Positions 1 through 10,693 of a DNA stretch of 64,000 bases are shown here, in pieces (position 1 is the first letter of the stretch; each line of letters starts with the position of its first letter). Made by a program: the position numbers and the translations under genes. A model generated the notes under the pieces. It worked only from the letters and a program-made list of their open reading frames with translations. It was not told the origin of the DNA and did not search any database. The DNA comes from Copromyces sp. CBS 386.78 (lineage: Eukaryota > Ascomycota > Sordariomycetes > Sordariales > Sordariaceae), in contig MU839081.1 in the NCBI GenBank assembly GCA_030685235.1, positions 558,001 through 622,000 on the forward strand, given 5' to 3'.

Positions 1-102
1 GGCTGCTACCGGTGGCTGGAGATCCTGCTGCCTGGCCGTCGTCGGTGGTTGATTCCAAGGGGACGTAAGCCGAATCGGTCGCTGTTTACCCCCAAGTTAG
101 TT

Positions 103-789
103 TCATGACTTTAGCACCACTTCCCAACTCATCGCACGAGAGCTAGTTAGTGACTTACAAGGTGCAGCAGCCTTATTACAATCAATCCTCATCTCACACA
201 CATTCCCATCCCTCTTCAAATAATACGCAAACCCCGTCTTGGCTCGCTGCCAACACCTGAAGTCTCCATACCCATTATTGCCCTTTCCAACATAATCGTC
301 CTCGGCAACATGGTACCCGATCACGGCCTTGAAGGTAACGCCCGTGTCCATCCACGTCGCGGACATCGTGGCGTTGTACCAGGTCGCTGTCGTGTTGAAG
401 TCCGTGTCGACGATCGCCACGCCCCCCGTTGGTAAACCCTGGACCTCGGCGCTGTAGAAGGCCATTTGCGAGGAACGGATTCCCGAGAATGAGAGGCAGT
501 CGCAGAGGATGACGTGTTCTGTTGCGCTTCGTTTTGATAGTGCTGGTTGGGTGTTGTTGAGGGAAGAGAGGGTTAAACTCCGCGCAAAGTCGGCCGGGAA
601 GACGCCATCATTGTTGGAGCCGGCGCGGCGGACGGCGTTGATGCTAGCTGAGGCGGCACATGTTGAATAGAAGAGAGTTACCAGGGTGATGTACCAGGTA
701 AGTCGAAGGATAAAGGCGGTAACGGAGGCGGAGGCGGAGGCGGAGGCGGAGAAGGGCGTGGCAGGAACGGTCCAGGCGGTAATCATCAT
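103..789 (-). CDS. Small cysteine-containing secreted or membrane-anchored protein, family not recognised
   Basis: A single-exon frame of 228 residues with ATG at 789 and TGA at 105-103. Residues 13-23 are a short Ser-Ala run encoded by a GGAGGC repeat; residues about 26-44 (LRLTWYITLVTLFYSTCAAS) are hydrophobic and could be a signal anchor or a late signal peptide. The remainder has several Cys, NTT and NAT glycosylation-like sites and aromatic-rich segments such as YGDFRCWQRAKTG, typical of a folded extracellular domain. I do not recognise the family, and a function cannot be assigned. The long stretch before the hydrophobic segment may mean that translation starts further in, but no later ATG precedes the hydrophobic part. 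An intron near the 5' end cannot be excluded. Confidence 0.6.
   Translation of the reverse strand: MMITAWTVPATPFSASASASASVTAFILRLTWYITLVTLFYSTCAASASINAVRRAGSNNDGVFPADFARSLTLSSLNNTQPALSKRSATEHVILCDCLSFSGIRSSQMAFYSAEVQGLPTGGVAIVDTDFNTTATWYNATMSATWMDTGVTFKAVIGYHVAEDDYVGKGNNGYGDFRCWQRAKTGFAYYLKRDGNVCEMRIDCNKAAAPCKSLTSSRAMSWEVVLKS
724..750. repeat. GGAGGC hexanucleotide repeat
   Basis: About four tandem GGAGGC units lie inside the first coding frame of the secreted-protein gene. On the minus strand they encode alternating Ser-Ala before the hydrophobic anchor. The repeat could vary in length without breaking the frame. Confidence 0.8.
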
Positions 790-2960
790 GTTTTCCTTCT
801 CTGTTCAGGTTTCTTTCGACTGTTTCAACCGACAACCATTAATTGACTTGCGTGAACGCCGCACACCCCTAGAAGAGCGAAGAGCGAAGCGTCGCAGTCG
901 CAATCGAAGCCGCTCATAAAACCGGCCCGGACCTGGGAACGGCAGACGCACAAACGATTGAAAGAGGGAACCTCCTCACTGCAACCGATCAACCCCGACC
1001 GACTCCGAATAGCTTCTACACACGAGCGAACGAAAACCGGACGAAAACGGTAATAGATAGGTAGGTAGTCTGCCAAGATGAAATGAGGAATTGACCGAAG
1101 TGGAGCACTTCAATCTCAAAAGGTCTCAAGTTCTTTCATGCAACCGGAGCCCAGAAGCCGGAATGAGGGCATATTTTAGTCTATGGCGCTATTCCCAGTG
1201 TTGTTGTCGTCGCCGTGAGTGTGCCCGGGTGCTAGCTGTTTAGTCGTCGATGTTGTCCGTCTTGCATCGACCGGATTTCCAAACCAAATTTGAAGATTCA
1301 AAAAGACCCTGAAGCGGATGAGAAGCAGATCATTGAAGAAGGAAGGTGTTATGGTTCGGTCCCGGGAGTCTGGAGGGCAGTCAGCAGTGATGAAGAGAAA
1401 ATGCGGGTTTCATGTGCTGATCATTCGTGAACAGGGGCTCCAAATAAAAACTGCCGTCGGCGTCCAGTCTGAGAGACACCTTACGGTCTGGGATGGATGG
1501 ATGGATGGATGGAGGGAAGTTTAGGAAAAGATATCGAGATACATAAAATAGGTCTGTTGTGGGTTGAAGGCTGGGAGTTGTGATATGGGTCGAGGATGTG
1601 TTACACTAACAGTGCAGCAGTATTTCTCTGGCAAATCTGTTAGTGCACAACTGGCCCGAACCAACCATTGCCCACCTACAGTAGAAACGAGAGAGACATC
1701 GACACCACTCTGCAATGCGACAGTGTGCTGACGGGCGTTACAAGCCATCTTGAACAAATTTCCCAATCATCATTCAGGCCTGAAGACTCACCCTGGAGCT
1801 CGGCATTTATTGTCCGATGACTTGCATCTGAGTCTCTGTTCCGCGGTCCGCGTTACCTTAATCTTCCCGGAGGCTGCGCTGCGGCCCTGAATGGTTGGTG
1901 TTAAAATATGTATGGGGAGACAGGCATGATGATGTTGGGGGGTTCGGGAAGTCCTATAATACCTTCCTTCTACTTCGGGACAAAGGCTGAGAAATTAAAC
2001 GACGGGAGGTGCATTAAGACGGTGTGGCCGGTTTTTTAAGTACATTCGAGTGCGAAGGCGCCCCGGGTGGTACTTGGGAGTTTTTGTGTCTTGGGCGTGA
2101 AAAGGCGGGATTGATGGATGTCCAGGTTGCACATGGCCGAGAACTATCCAGGTGGTTTCATTGAAGAGACACTCACTTCTCGGGGAGATGCCACAGTCTG
2201 TCTCCATCCAAAATTTCAATCTTGCGAGTCCTTCATCACTTAGTTCTCACCAGTCGATATCTCGAACGCCCAGGCAGCATCTTCCGAGGAGTTGGGTTAG
2301 GAGACAGCATGCTCAAACCGCTATGACCTAGTCAACTCAACACCTTACTAAGCTCTCACAGCCGAGACCGCAGTTAGCTATTTTTTTTCTTTAATTCAAG
2401 TGAATTGGCATTGCGATAAATTCAAGACTGCTGGCCCAACTGAATGCCGTTTCACACCCTTCTTCTCATATACAACCATGCATGTAATGCCGCCACATGT
2501 TGTGCCGCCACATGTTGGTCGCTTACTCAGAACCATGGGAGTTCGGGATGTTTCTGACCACCGTCCGTCCGATAACAAAATTCCAGCCCTATGAGGTGGC
2601 AGAATCTGATCGATGCTATGGGGCGGCGTAGTGTGCGATGTGACGTGAAGCATACCCAAACCATCGGGATAGCCGAGAAGCTTGACTGTCGAGGGACAGG
2701 CAGACATGGGCGCATGGGGTCGCTTCGCAACGGTTGCTTAAAGCCCTCCCAGTACGGCAGACGCGGTTGTATTGGTAACCTCAGACCCAAGTAGTCGGTA
2801 CCCAACATGTCCTCCTCGGTTGCCACTCAGGGTCTGGAACGGGGTCGTAGATGTTCACATCCGTTATTCGTGTGGACGGCTTATCTCTACCACCATAAGC
2901 TTGACTTGATACTTTTCCGCTTCCGACGGAGGAACACGGTCCGGTTATTTGTTTTGGAAA
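790..2960. other. Intergenic region, no supported gene
   Basis: About 2.2 kb between the 5' end of the secreted-protein gene and the 3' end of the RING gene. Open frames here are short, mutually overlapping on both strands and without recognisable domains. It holds a (GGAT)n microsatellite at about 1491-1514. Nothing else can be supported. Confidence 0.5.
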
Positions 2961-4218
2961 TCAGCCTGGCTGTTGGCGGCCGTTTTCCGGGGGCCCGTCC
3001 CGTCTAGGATTCCCTTCAAAGTCTCTCCGCCTCCGTATCTTATCATGGCCGGTCTGTCGATGGTGAGTGTCACGCACTGGCCATCTTGGAGTCTGACTCC
3101 TCTCAGACCCGGATTCGTGCCGCATGCTCTCGCCTTCCTCTTCATCCTCTACATCCAAGGACTCTTGCGCCTTCCGTTTCCTACTGGTTTCCTCGGCGCT
3201 CGAAACTGTAGGGTACTTCACCTCCTTATCCCACGCAACGAGCGAATGCGCCGGACTTCTCACCCAGCTCCTCAGCTCATGCAAGAACAAGCGTGCATGG
3301 TCTCTCCCGAGGAAATCAGTCAACATATCTTCTGCCTGGCCAGCGCTCCCCTGTATGTCGACCGTTTTGAGAATGGCAATGATATACTCGAGGAGGAATT
3401 CGGCGTTGTTCCGACGGCGGGTCAGTTCGCGTTCAGAGGCGCTGCTGGCACTGCCACTGGGGCCAGCAGCTGGCTCAGGGTCGGAAAGAAAGGCAAAAAC
3501 TTGTAGTTCGCGCCGTATCCAGAGACGGGCACGTGTTATTAGGTGTGGTGTCGTGGCAAACTGCTCAGGCGTTGGGGTTGGTTTATATCCGGATATGCGA
3601 TTGGAGCCGACGTGTAGAGAATATAGCTGGTGCCGGTATATATGTCTGCGGCGTTCTATAGCTTCCCCTGGGGTGGGCGTGCTCTGAGTATTAGTGTCGC
3701 GATCTCGCCGTCGGCGCTGGTCGTTATGTCGCTGTCGAAGGAGACTTGATAGTGCCGGGTTCCCAGACTGGTCCCTGTTCCCTCTGTTCTCCTCATTATT
3801 GCGCGGCCTCGGGGCATTGGGCACTCGGTAGAAGCTCTTGTTCGAGGTCGAATCGACGTATTGGACTTTGTAGATGGCGGCCTTGCATAGTGGGCAGTTT
3901 GGATGTTCTTGGAGCCTGCGTATGTATGTCCCTTTGTTAGCTTGGCGAAGCATACAGAAACCCGACATGGAAAACATACCAGCTCACAAGACATACAAAG
4001 TCAAAATGTGAATGCCCGCATGGCATAGCAGTGCAAGCTTCTGATATGGAATCCAGGCAGATGACACAGCAGTCCCCGTCTGCCCAGGCTACCTCGTCGT
4101 TCCCGCCATCGCCATCTTTCTCGTGGGCGACACTCGCCCGTCGCGTTGCTGTGATCTCCTGGAGGGTTGTTTGCAGAACTTGGGCCTGGATGTCGAGAGC
4201 CTCGTCGGTTGCTTCCAT
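2961..4218 (-). CDS. RING-finger protein, probable E3 ubiquitin ligase
   Basis: Two exons: 4218-3980 and 3915-2961, with a 64-bp intron (3916-3979) that has a GTATGT donor and a CAG acceptor. The splice joins AGCTG to GCTCCAAG, completing a RING domain that neither exon holds alone: CCVICLD and PCGHSHFDFVCLVSW at residues about 50-79, then LQEHPNCPLCK. The 397-aa product carries an N-terminal RING (about 49-92). Position 5 of the cross-brace seems to be filled by His/Asp in HFDFVC, a pattern seen in fungal RING proteins. After the RING come basic Arg-rich low-complexity segments, a possible helical region (about 200-290) and an acidic then Arg-rich tail. Substrates are unknown. The 3' end is less certain because of its low complexity. 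It is divergent from the Sld2-like gene, 425 bp apart. Confidence 0.8.
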
Positions 4219-4643
4219 AGGTAGGGCTCGTGGTATCGTGGACTATTCCGATCTCACCCAAGTTGTTGATTGAGTGAAGGTTGTTTGGGTGCAGTACCTA
4301 CCAGAAAGTGCTGATGTAATACAGTGCAGTCACCTGCACATGCTAGGTCGACATTTTAGCGGATCTTGGGCGCGGAAGCCCCTGCCGTCAGTGGGTTCTG
4401 ATGAGTGATGAACGGTTGCCCCACTGTTTGTGCTGTTTGGGTGGGGTGTAACGTACGGTAACGTAAGGGTGAAACGCCAATAAGGGAAAGATCGCGTCCT
4501 CCAATTCACTGAGACGCGCCTGTCTGTGTAAGGTATCTTTAATTGATTTCCGATTTCAGTTGTTGTCGACTTTTTCGGCTTTTTGAGAAGACTGACCTTT
4601 TTCACCAAATTGCTCTTTTTCGTCAACCAAGAGTAGCGCCATT
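4219..4643. promoter_or_regulatory. Shared divergent promoter region, RING gene / Sld2-like gene
   Basis: The two start codons are 425 bp apart and point away from each other, so both promoters must lie here or overlap the neighbouring transcript leaders. No specific operator was identified. Confidence 0.5.
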
Positions 4644-6543
4644 ATGGACGAACAGAAAAGAGCCGAATATGAAAACCAGAGTCTACAATTGCGTGCAGCA
4701 CTGAAGCAATTCGAGGGAGAATGGGCACAGAACCACGACGGCAACAAGCCGAGCCGTGAAGCCATCAAACAAAATCCGGATATTGGTATGTTATCCAGGC
4801 TGATCTTCTTTGGCATTTCTAACATTTGATCCCAAAACAGCCCAGAAATACAAGCAGTACAACAAACTTCGCGACATACTCTCCGGAAAGATCCCTCCTC
4901 CTCCCTCCAAGAGCAACAACCAAGAGCCGAGCCAACGCAAGCGCAAGCAAGCAGAAACATCTCTCCCATCTGCCCCGAGTCCCTCGAAACGTAACAAGTC
5001 TGCCGCTACCCCCAAATCACAACACTATTCTGCCGTCGATGAAGCCATCACCCCAGAGGTAGCACGGAAACTCTTCAGTCCTGCCGTCCCATCCTCGATT
5101 GGCCCTACACCCCAAAAAGACGGCCGTGTTCTCGGTCTCTTCGACCTCATATCCCATACCCCATCCAAATCGACAGACGACTCCAAACCACGAGCGCCCG
5201 GATTCACGGCTACACCAAGTAAACGCCGTCATGCTATCGACTTCGAGAACGAGAACGACGACGATGATGATGAGAAGGGCAAGGAATTGATAACGCCCAG
5301 CATCCCGCGACACCGTAACCTCGACCGAACCCCGTCCTCTGGGCGCAATCGCAACCTCCTCGATAGCTTCCTCGGAGTCCGTGCTACCACCAACACATCC
5401 ACACCACTAAACAAGAACAATGGGAACAACTCACCCTCGAAAAATAACCTCGGCAAGTCACCGACCGGCGAGCGGTCTGTGTCCAAGCTACAATTCGCCA
5501 CGCCCGCTTTCCTGCGTCGTACATCAGCGCCGCTGCCACCTGTGGACGAGAATGGCGAGTGGCTGGACATTGAGCCCTTGAAGCTACCACGAAAACCGTT
5601 CAGCATAGCGAAGGGCAGGGGATTGAGCAGCGTGGTAGCCAGTCTACGGAAAATGGAGGAAGAGAAGCTGGATGAGGAGCTGGATATGTTGAGGGAGATG
5701 GAAGCAATGGAACAGGGTGACATGGGTCCTCCACCAGCGAAGAAGACGACGCTCACATCGACAAGCGAAGACCGGGAGCAGAAGCAAGCAGGACCAGCGG
5801 AGACAGAAGTAGATCCAGAAGAGGCAAACGATTTCGAAGAGGACGAAGCAGCTCTGATCGAAGTTGAAGCAAGCTTCCTCGAATCGCCATCATCGAAGAG
5901 GAAGAAGGAGAGGCAGCAGCGACCACTCCTACTAAGCGGATTCGACGATGAGAATGTTTATGACAGCCAAGATGACGGAAACCTGAGCAAGGAGGGATTG
6001 GATCGCAATGGGCAGCCACTAAGGGTGTTCAAGAAGAAGGGACAGAAGAGGACGACACGGAAGGTCAACATGCGACCGACCAGGACGAAACGACCTAGTG
6101 CGCCGGCTGCTGAAAGAGACGGTAGCAGCGTGGAAGAGGATGACAAAGACGTGATACCGGAGACTCAGTTCGATGCGACCAAAAATGTGGCTGGAGATGA
6201 GAGTCACGATCTGGATCCGTTGTTATCCGGGTCAGGGTCAGACTTTGATGGGTCAGATGGTGAAGAAGATGAGGAAGCAGAGGCGAGCACTGCAAAGACG
6301 GCAAAGGTTGCGAAAAAGAAGGCGCCATCGGCAAAGGAAAAGAAGGAAGCGACTAAGAAGAAGGACAAGAAGAAGAATAAGGGAACGAAAGAGGATGCCG
6401 GCGAGGATGAAAAGCCAGCTACTACAAAGAAGCCGCGCATGGTGAAGGCTACGGCGAATGCCAACTTCAAGCGGTTGAAGCTGAAGAACAACGGGGCAAA
6501 AGGCGGGCCGGCTCATAATAGTCGGTTTAGGAGGAGGAGGTAG
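4644..6543 (+). CDS. sld2: DNA replication regulator Sld2/DRC1-like
   Basis: Two exons: 4644-4785 and 4841-6543, with a 55-bp intron with GTATGT, TCTAAC branch point and AACAG acceptor. The splice joins NPDI to AQKYKQYNKLRD, giving 614 residues. The N terminus (about 1-65: short helix with GEWAQ, then SREAIKQNPDI and YKQYNKLRDIL) matches the conserved amino-terminal block of the Sld2 family, the CDK target that bridges Dpb11 and the pre-loading complex at origin firing. The middle has many SP/TP sites (for example PSKSTDD, TPSKRR, FSPAVPSS), as expected of a CDK-regulated disordered protein; the C terminus is Lys-rich and acidic. The family call rests on the N-terminal block and general layout; exact orthology was not tested. 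Fungal databases call this product drc-4/sld2. Confidence 0.82.
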
Positions 6544-7746
6544 TGCTGTGCTGTGAGGTGTTGCGCGGCTATGGGACGGTATTAGGAGAGGAGGTAATGA
6601 AGAGATGAGCTACGATCATATCTTAGGGGCATGGCATATCTTTTTTTCGGGGCGCCATTCAGCGTAAGGAGGATATAGAATTATTATCGATTTTATACAG
6701 AAAAATGGTGACTTGATCTCATCCATTTCTGATGTACACAGCGGCAAGCATACCTCAGTATGTACTCGTCAGAGCCCGAATCGCCTGTCTTCTCAATGGC
6801 CTGACGAGTACCTCAATGCCCCATATTGACAACTGGATTGGCTCATAATCCTAGCATAGGTAAATCCACAAAGCATACTCGTTAAATCCGAGAAGAAGCA
6901 GCAGATAGCGGCACGGCCCGCAGATTTTAATTTATATATATATAAAGGCAGCCAAATCGCAGGAACGCAGACAGACAACTGGCATCATTGGTATTAACTA
7001 AAAAAAAGAAACAGAGCCAAGTTGCCAACAATCGTGACAACTATGCTTGCAACGCCAATACGGTCGCCGTCTTTAGCATTGAGTATATCAAGTGGGTGGA
7101 TGGCACAGGAAACTCTTATACAGAGGCGAAGGCCCAGCTCACGGGGACTTCGTGTAATGGAAGCGGTGCAGGTGGGTGTTATGGTTCTTGGTGAATTTAC
7201 CCCCTTCTTTTTCAAAAATAAAAAAAATAAAAAAATAAAAAAATAAAAAAATAAAAAATTTTTTTTTTATCAGTCCGGATAAATGTCTACTGTACTCATC
7301 TATATTGAGCGTACATACGAATGTGATGTGAGCTAACTAACACTTTGATCAAACTGCTGGTCTCATTATGGACACATGCACGTGTACCGGAGCCGATGGG
7401 GGAATTGTACACACAGGGTTAGCGCATGAATGTGAATGTCGGGGCGAACATGATGGTCTGGCTTCGAGCTAAAACTTCTTTTGTAGAGCCGTACTGTTCG
7501 TGGTCGGGATAGTTACCTAGCGTAGGTAGTATGCATGGAAAGTTGTAGGTATGTAGTTTTCACAAAAAAAATAATCATGTACATGCAGAAATAGTCCATC
7601 AACCAAAAAACCTGCCCACCAACGCCTCGCTTCCCATCCCCTTTCTCCCTAAACCGACAACCTCATTCTTATATACAACATCATCACCTCGGGATTTCTC
7701 CCCAAAATCCACGCCCTGACTTGCAAGCATTACTCCTACCAGCCCC
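6544..7746. other. Intergenic region with A/T microsatellite and a possible coding fragment
   Basis: About 1.2 kb between convergent genes. It holds an AAAAAAT repeat followed by a T run at about 7214-7269. It also holds an open stretch at about 7003-7194 that reads like real protein (four Cys, Gly/Ser-rich, ending CYGSW) but has no in-frame ATG at its front. No complete gene is supported. Confidence 0.5.
7214..7269. repeat. A-rich (A6-7T)n microsatellite ending in a T run
   Basis: Five or so units of AAAAAAT, then a run of about ten T. The A-tract followed by a T-tract could form a short hairpin. Confidence 0.85.
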
Positions 7747-8858
7747 TTACGAGCACTGCGAATAATAATCGTTCTGCTTCTTGCAAGTATACGGGCTCGC
7801 ACAAGTAGTGCACCCGCTGAATCCAATACCGCCGCACTGCGCCCACTGCGCAGCCGTGCAACCGGTCGGCTGGGCCACGACACTGGTCTTTAACGTAGTA
7901 GACATCGTCACAGCAACCTTGCTGGTGCTGGTCGCGGCGGCCGAGGTGCTGCTGACCTTGGCAGTAGTAGTAGGGTTAGAACCAGAACCACCTCCACCAG
8001 AGCAAGTAAACTTTGCCGGGCCAGGAATCGTGTAAGCGCTGCTGGTGCCCATGGAATAAATGTTGATCAAAAGGCCGGGGTCGTTGGCCTCGTAGATACC
8101 CGGGATGGAATAGGTCGAGGGCGAAGCCGTGCCGGTGCCGCCGACGATGTTGATTTGCGCGCATTCCATGTACAGCTGGGCGCCGGCGGCGGAGGAGGCG
8201 GCATGCAGAGCAATCATCTCGGCGCGGAGGAGGTATTGGCCGTTGGGGATGCAGGCGGGGATGTCACTGGTGGTGTATATGTTAGGAGATGACTTGACGT
8301 GCATGGTAAAAGATGTAGGATAGGGATTGGAACGTACATGTACTGGAAACCACCGTTGGAGATGACGGTGCTGGTACCCCATTGGCCGTTGTTGTAGCCG
8401 TCTTCTTGGATCTTGAACCTAGTTTTTTTCCTCGAGTGTTAGTGACTGTGGAGGATTTGAGGTTTGGTCGATTCGGTTCAAAGAATAGGGGACACTCACC
8501 ATCCACTACCGATACCAGTGTCGGTCAGGGCGTTATTGACCTTCTTGAGGTAGGCAAGGGTAGGACCCTTGTGGCTGGCATCCATGACATCGTCGGCGCC
8601 GGAGGTGAGAGTGTGTCTCCAGATGGCCTTGACGGTGCTGCCGGCGTTGACAGTGATGATCTTGTCAGAGGGAGTGGTGGGGTTGGGGCCGCCGTTGCAG
8701 GCAAGGTCGTTGGAGGTCACGTCGGTGATGGGACCATCGTAGGATGGGGTGCGGATGCCGTGGGAGACCGGGTAGGTGGTACCGCCAGCCTCGAGCTGGA
8801 CGAAGATGGTGTGGGCTGAGGCCGCGGAGGCGGCGGCTAGGAGGGAGAGGACCTTCAT
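7747..8858 (-). CDS. AA9 lytic polysaccharide monooxygenase with CBM1 (formerly GH61)
   Basis: Three exons: 8858-8500, 8418-8338 and 8266-7747; introns of 81 bp (GTGAGT...CTAG) and 71 bp (GTACGT...CCAG). Product 319 aa. Residues 1-15 are a signal peptide ending SAASA; cleavage exposes His16 (HTIFVQ), the N-terminal copper-brace His of AA9. The second copper His is in MDASHKGP, the axial Tyr in [10 protein letters not shown], and an AA9 Cys is at LACNGG. The catalytic domain runs to about residue 240 ([10 protein letters not shown]). A Ser/Thr/Ala linker follows, then a CBM1 with its conserved Cys pattern ([13 protein letters not shown]...CSQC) at about 285-319. It is a secreted copper enzyme that oxidatively cleaves cellulose and is usually induced by cellulose in related fungi. 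Closest in look to the Neurospora/Thielavia CBM1-bearing AA9 group; regioselectivity cannot be read from sequence alone. Confidence 0.95.
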
Positions 8859-10693
8859 CTTGACTGGTTGGACACTCGGAGTACTGAGGATTGGAGAACT
8901 TGAAGGGATCTACAGACTCTCAAGTGGTAGTGACCCGGGAGCGGGAAGTGAGACGTTCATATATGTAACACTTCCTGGCGTGGTCGCCACTCTCGCCAAG
9001 GCTGAGAAAGCATGAGGTTCAACATGTGGAAGGTTGTCATGAATGTTTCTGGACACACGTAAAGCCACAATGTCACTGTCGGGGTCGTATTCTCTCCTTT
9101 TGGGCCGCCTCTCCTAGGGCCAAAACCGGGACGCTGGAAGCAAGGCCGCCATGCGGCGCTTGGCGAGGGCGGAAGAAGGCCGTCCGGAGTAGCAACGCAT
9201 CCGGATCAGGATAGTCACTTGAAGTTTCAGCGTTGGATTCGCCGCGATGCCGGACGTCAAGGTGCCGCGACGGATGGAGACGTTAATATAGCCGTACAGG
9301 ATATTTAGATGAAGACGCGTGGGGACTGCAGGACGGGTCACATAGTGTCTTGCTCCCGTGGTTTAGTCCTGTATCAGTATCGTGGCACACAATAGCGCAG
9401 GAGTTGCGGTCGATTCGAGCCGAAGCTTCTTTGTATCGCGTCCACATGGAGAGATCTACGTAGGAGGCTGAGATGGAAGAACTAGACATTGCTTTTGTTA
9501 TTCTATTTGATATCATGGACAACAAGAGAGTCACCGTAACGGTTCATGAACTGACGACACAATGATCGATGAAAGACTTGTTGTTGCGAGATTGAAGTTT
9601 TGCCGTTGTCGACCATCTTGTCTCCAGGTCAATGTTGACAAGCGGAGATTGATGAAAACCGTGCTTAGAGTTTAATACGGTGAGAGTAAGCGTGTCCGGG
9701 CGAAAGGGGAGGATCTGCCGGCAATGGTCACGATGGACTGTTGTGGTTCTCGGATCATGATCCGATATTGTTGTTTCTGTTGCTGATATGCACCACTGTA
9801 GAGGAACAACTAAGGGGTGTTGGCCAGCTGCCAGCTACGAAATTGACAGTCTATCCACCTGGCAGTCCCACATTTTACTACCTAGATCCGCTAGCTAGTG
9901 TGGGGTGCAGTACTTGTAGTGCGTGCGGGGGAAGATGGACCGAGCAAGCGAGGGTTAGGGTCTGTCCAACGTCCTCCGTTCATGTTTGTGTATGTTGTCT
10001 TTTGAGTCGTCAAAACATCAAATCCCCATTGTCACCAAACATCACCACTTTTCACAAACAGTCCAACTCATGTATACTGAACAGTATAGCTGCTCACACT
10101 ACTTGTAAACACTGCTTCCACAATGTTCAAACATCAGTGGTCCCGATTGGGCCACTCGTCCTGCTCTTCGCTGAACAGGACTGGTATTACCCGAAGGTCA
10201 AGGTTCTCCCCGTTGTTCGCTGTATCGTTGTCGTGGTGATATCAACGGTCACCACCACACATCGATGGTCACCACATATACACTTTTCAGAAATCTTGGT
10301 GGTTAAAGGATTGTCCACGTGGGCCCAAACTTCCATCAATTCTTCCTCTGCATCCTCAAGTCAACAACTGAACCTCAAGTCCTCAACCCATATCGCTGAC
10401 TTGATCAAATCAAACATCCTACAACAAGGACCACACAAGAGCACACTCAACTAGCAGAAACAACTACAACCCTTCATCAGGTAAGAAATCATATCCATTC
10501 CTTCCTTCCATCAAGGCATTCCCCATCATCTTTGTCGACCGACGAGCATCACTCAGTCTTGCACTAAATAGCGACAACGACCTCATTGACAACATATAAC
10601 TCCCCATCATATTCCCGCTGTTCACCTTCAATCAAACCATAAACTGACAGAATCATTTGTCTATAGAAATAACAACTACGAAACGACATTATC
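8859..10693. other. Intergenic region between LPMO and the repeat-protein gene
   Basis: About 1.8 kb between divergent genes, probably containing both promoters and the long leader of the repeat-protein gene. Open stretches here lack ATG starts or domains. The last 600 bp before 10694 is pyrimidine/CA-rich, as in fungal 5' leaders. Confidence 0.45.
8955..8970 (-). promoter_or_regulatory. Candidate TATA box of the AA9 LPMO gene
   Basis: On the minus strand the sequence TTACATATATGAACG lies about 100 bp upstream of the LPMO ATG, an expected spacing for a strongly induced fungal secreted-enzyme gene. Activator and CRE-1 sites were not resolved. Confidence 0.35.

Noticed and set aside
9741..10454. 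A 237-codon open frame in the intergenic region before the repeat protein
   Set aside because: It begins with TTG, has no domain, and its composition is that of promoter/leader DNA.
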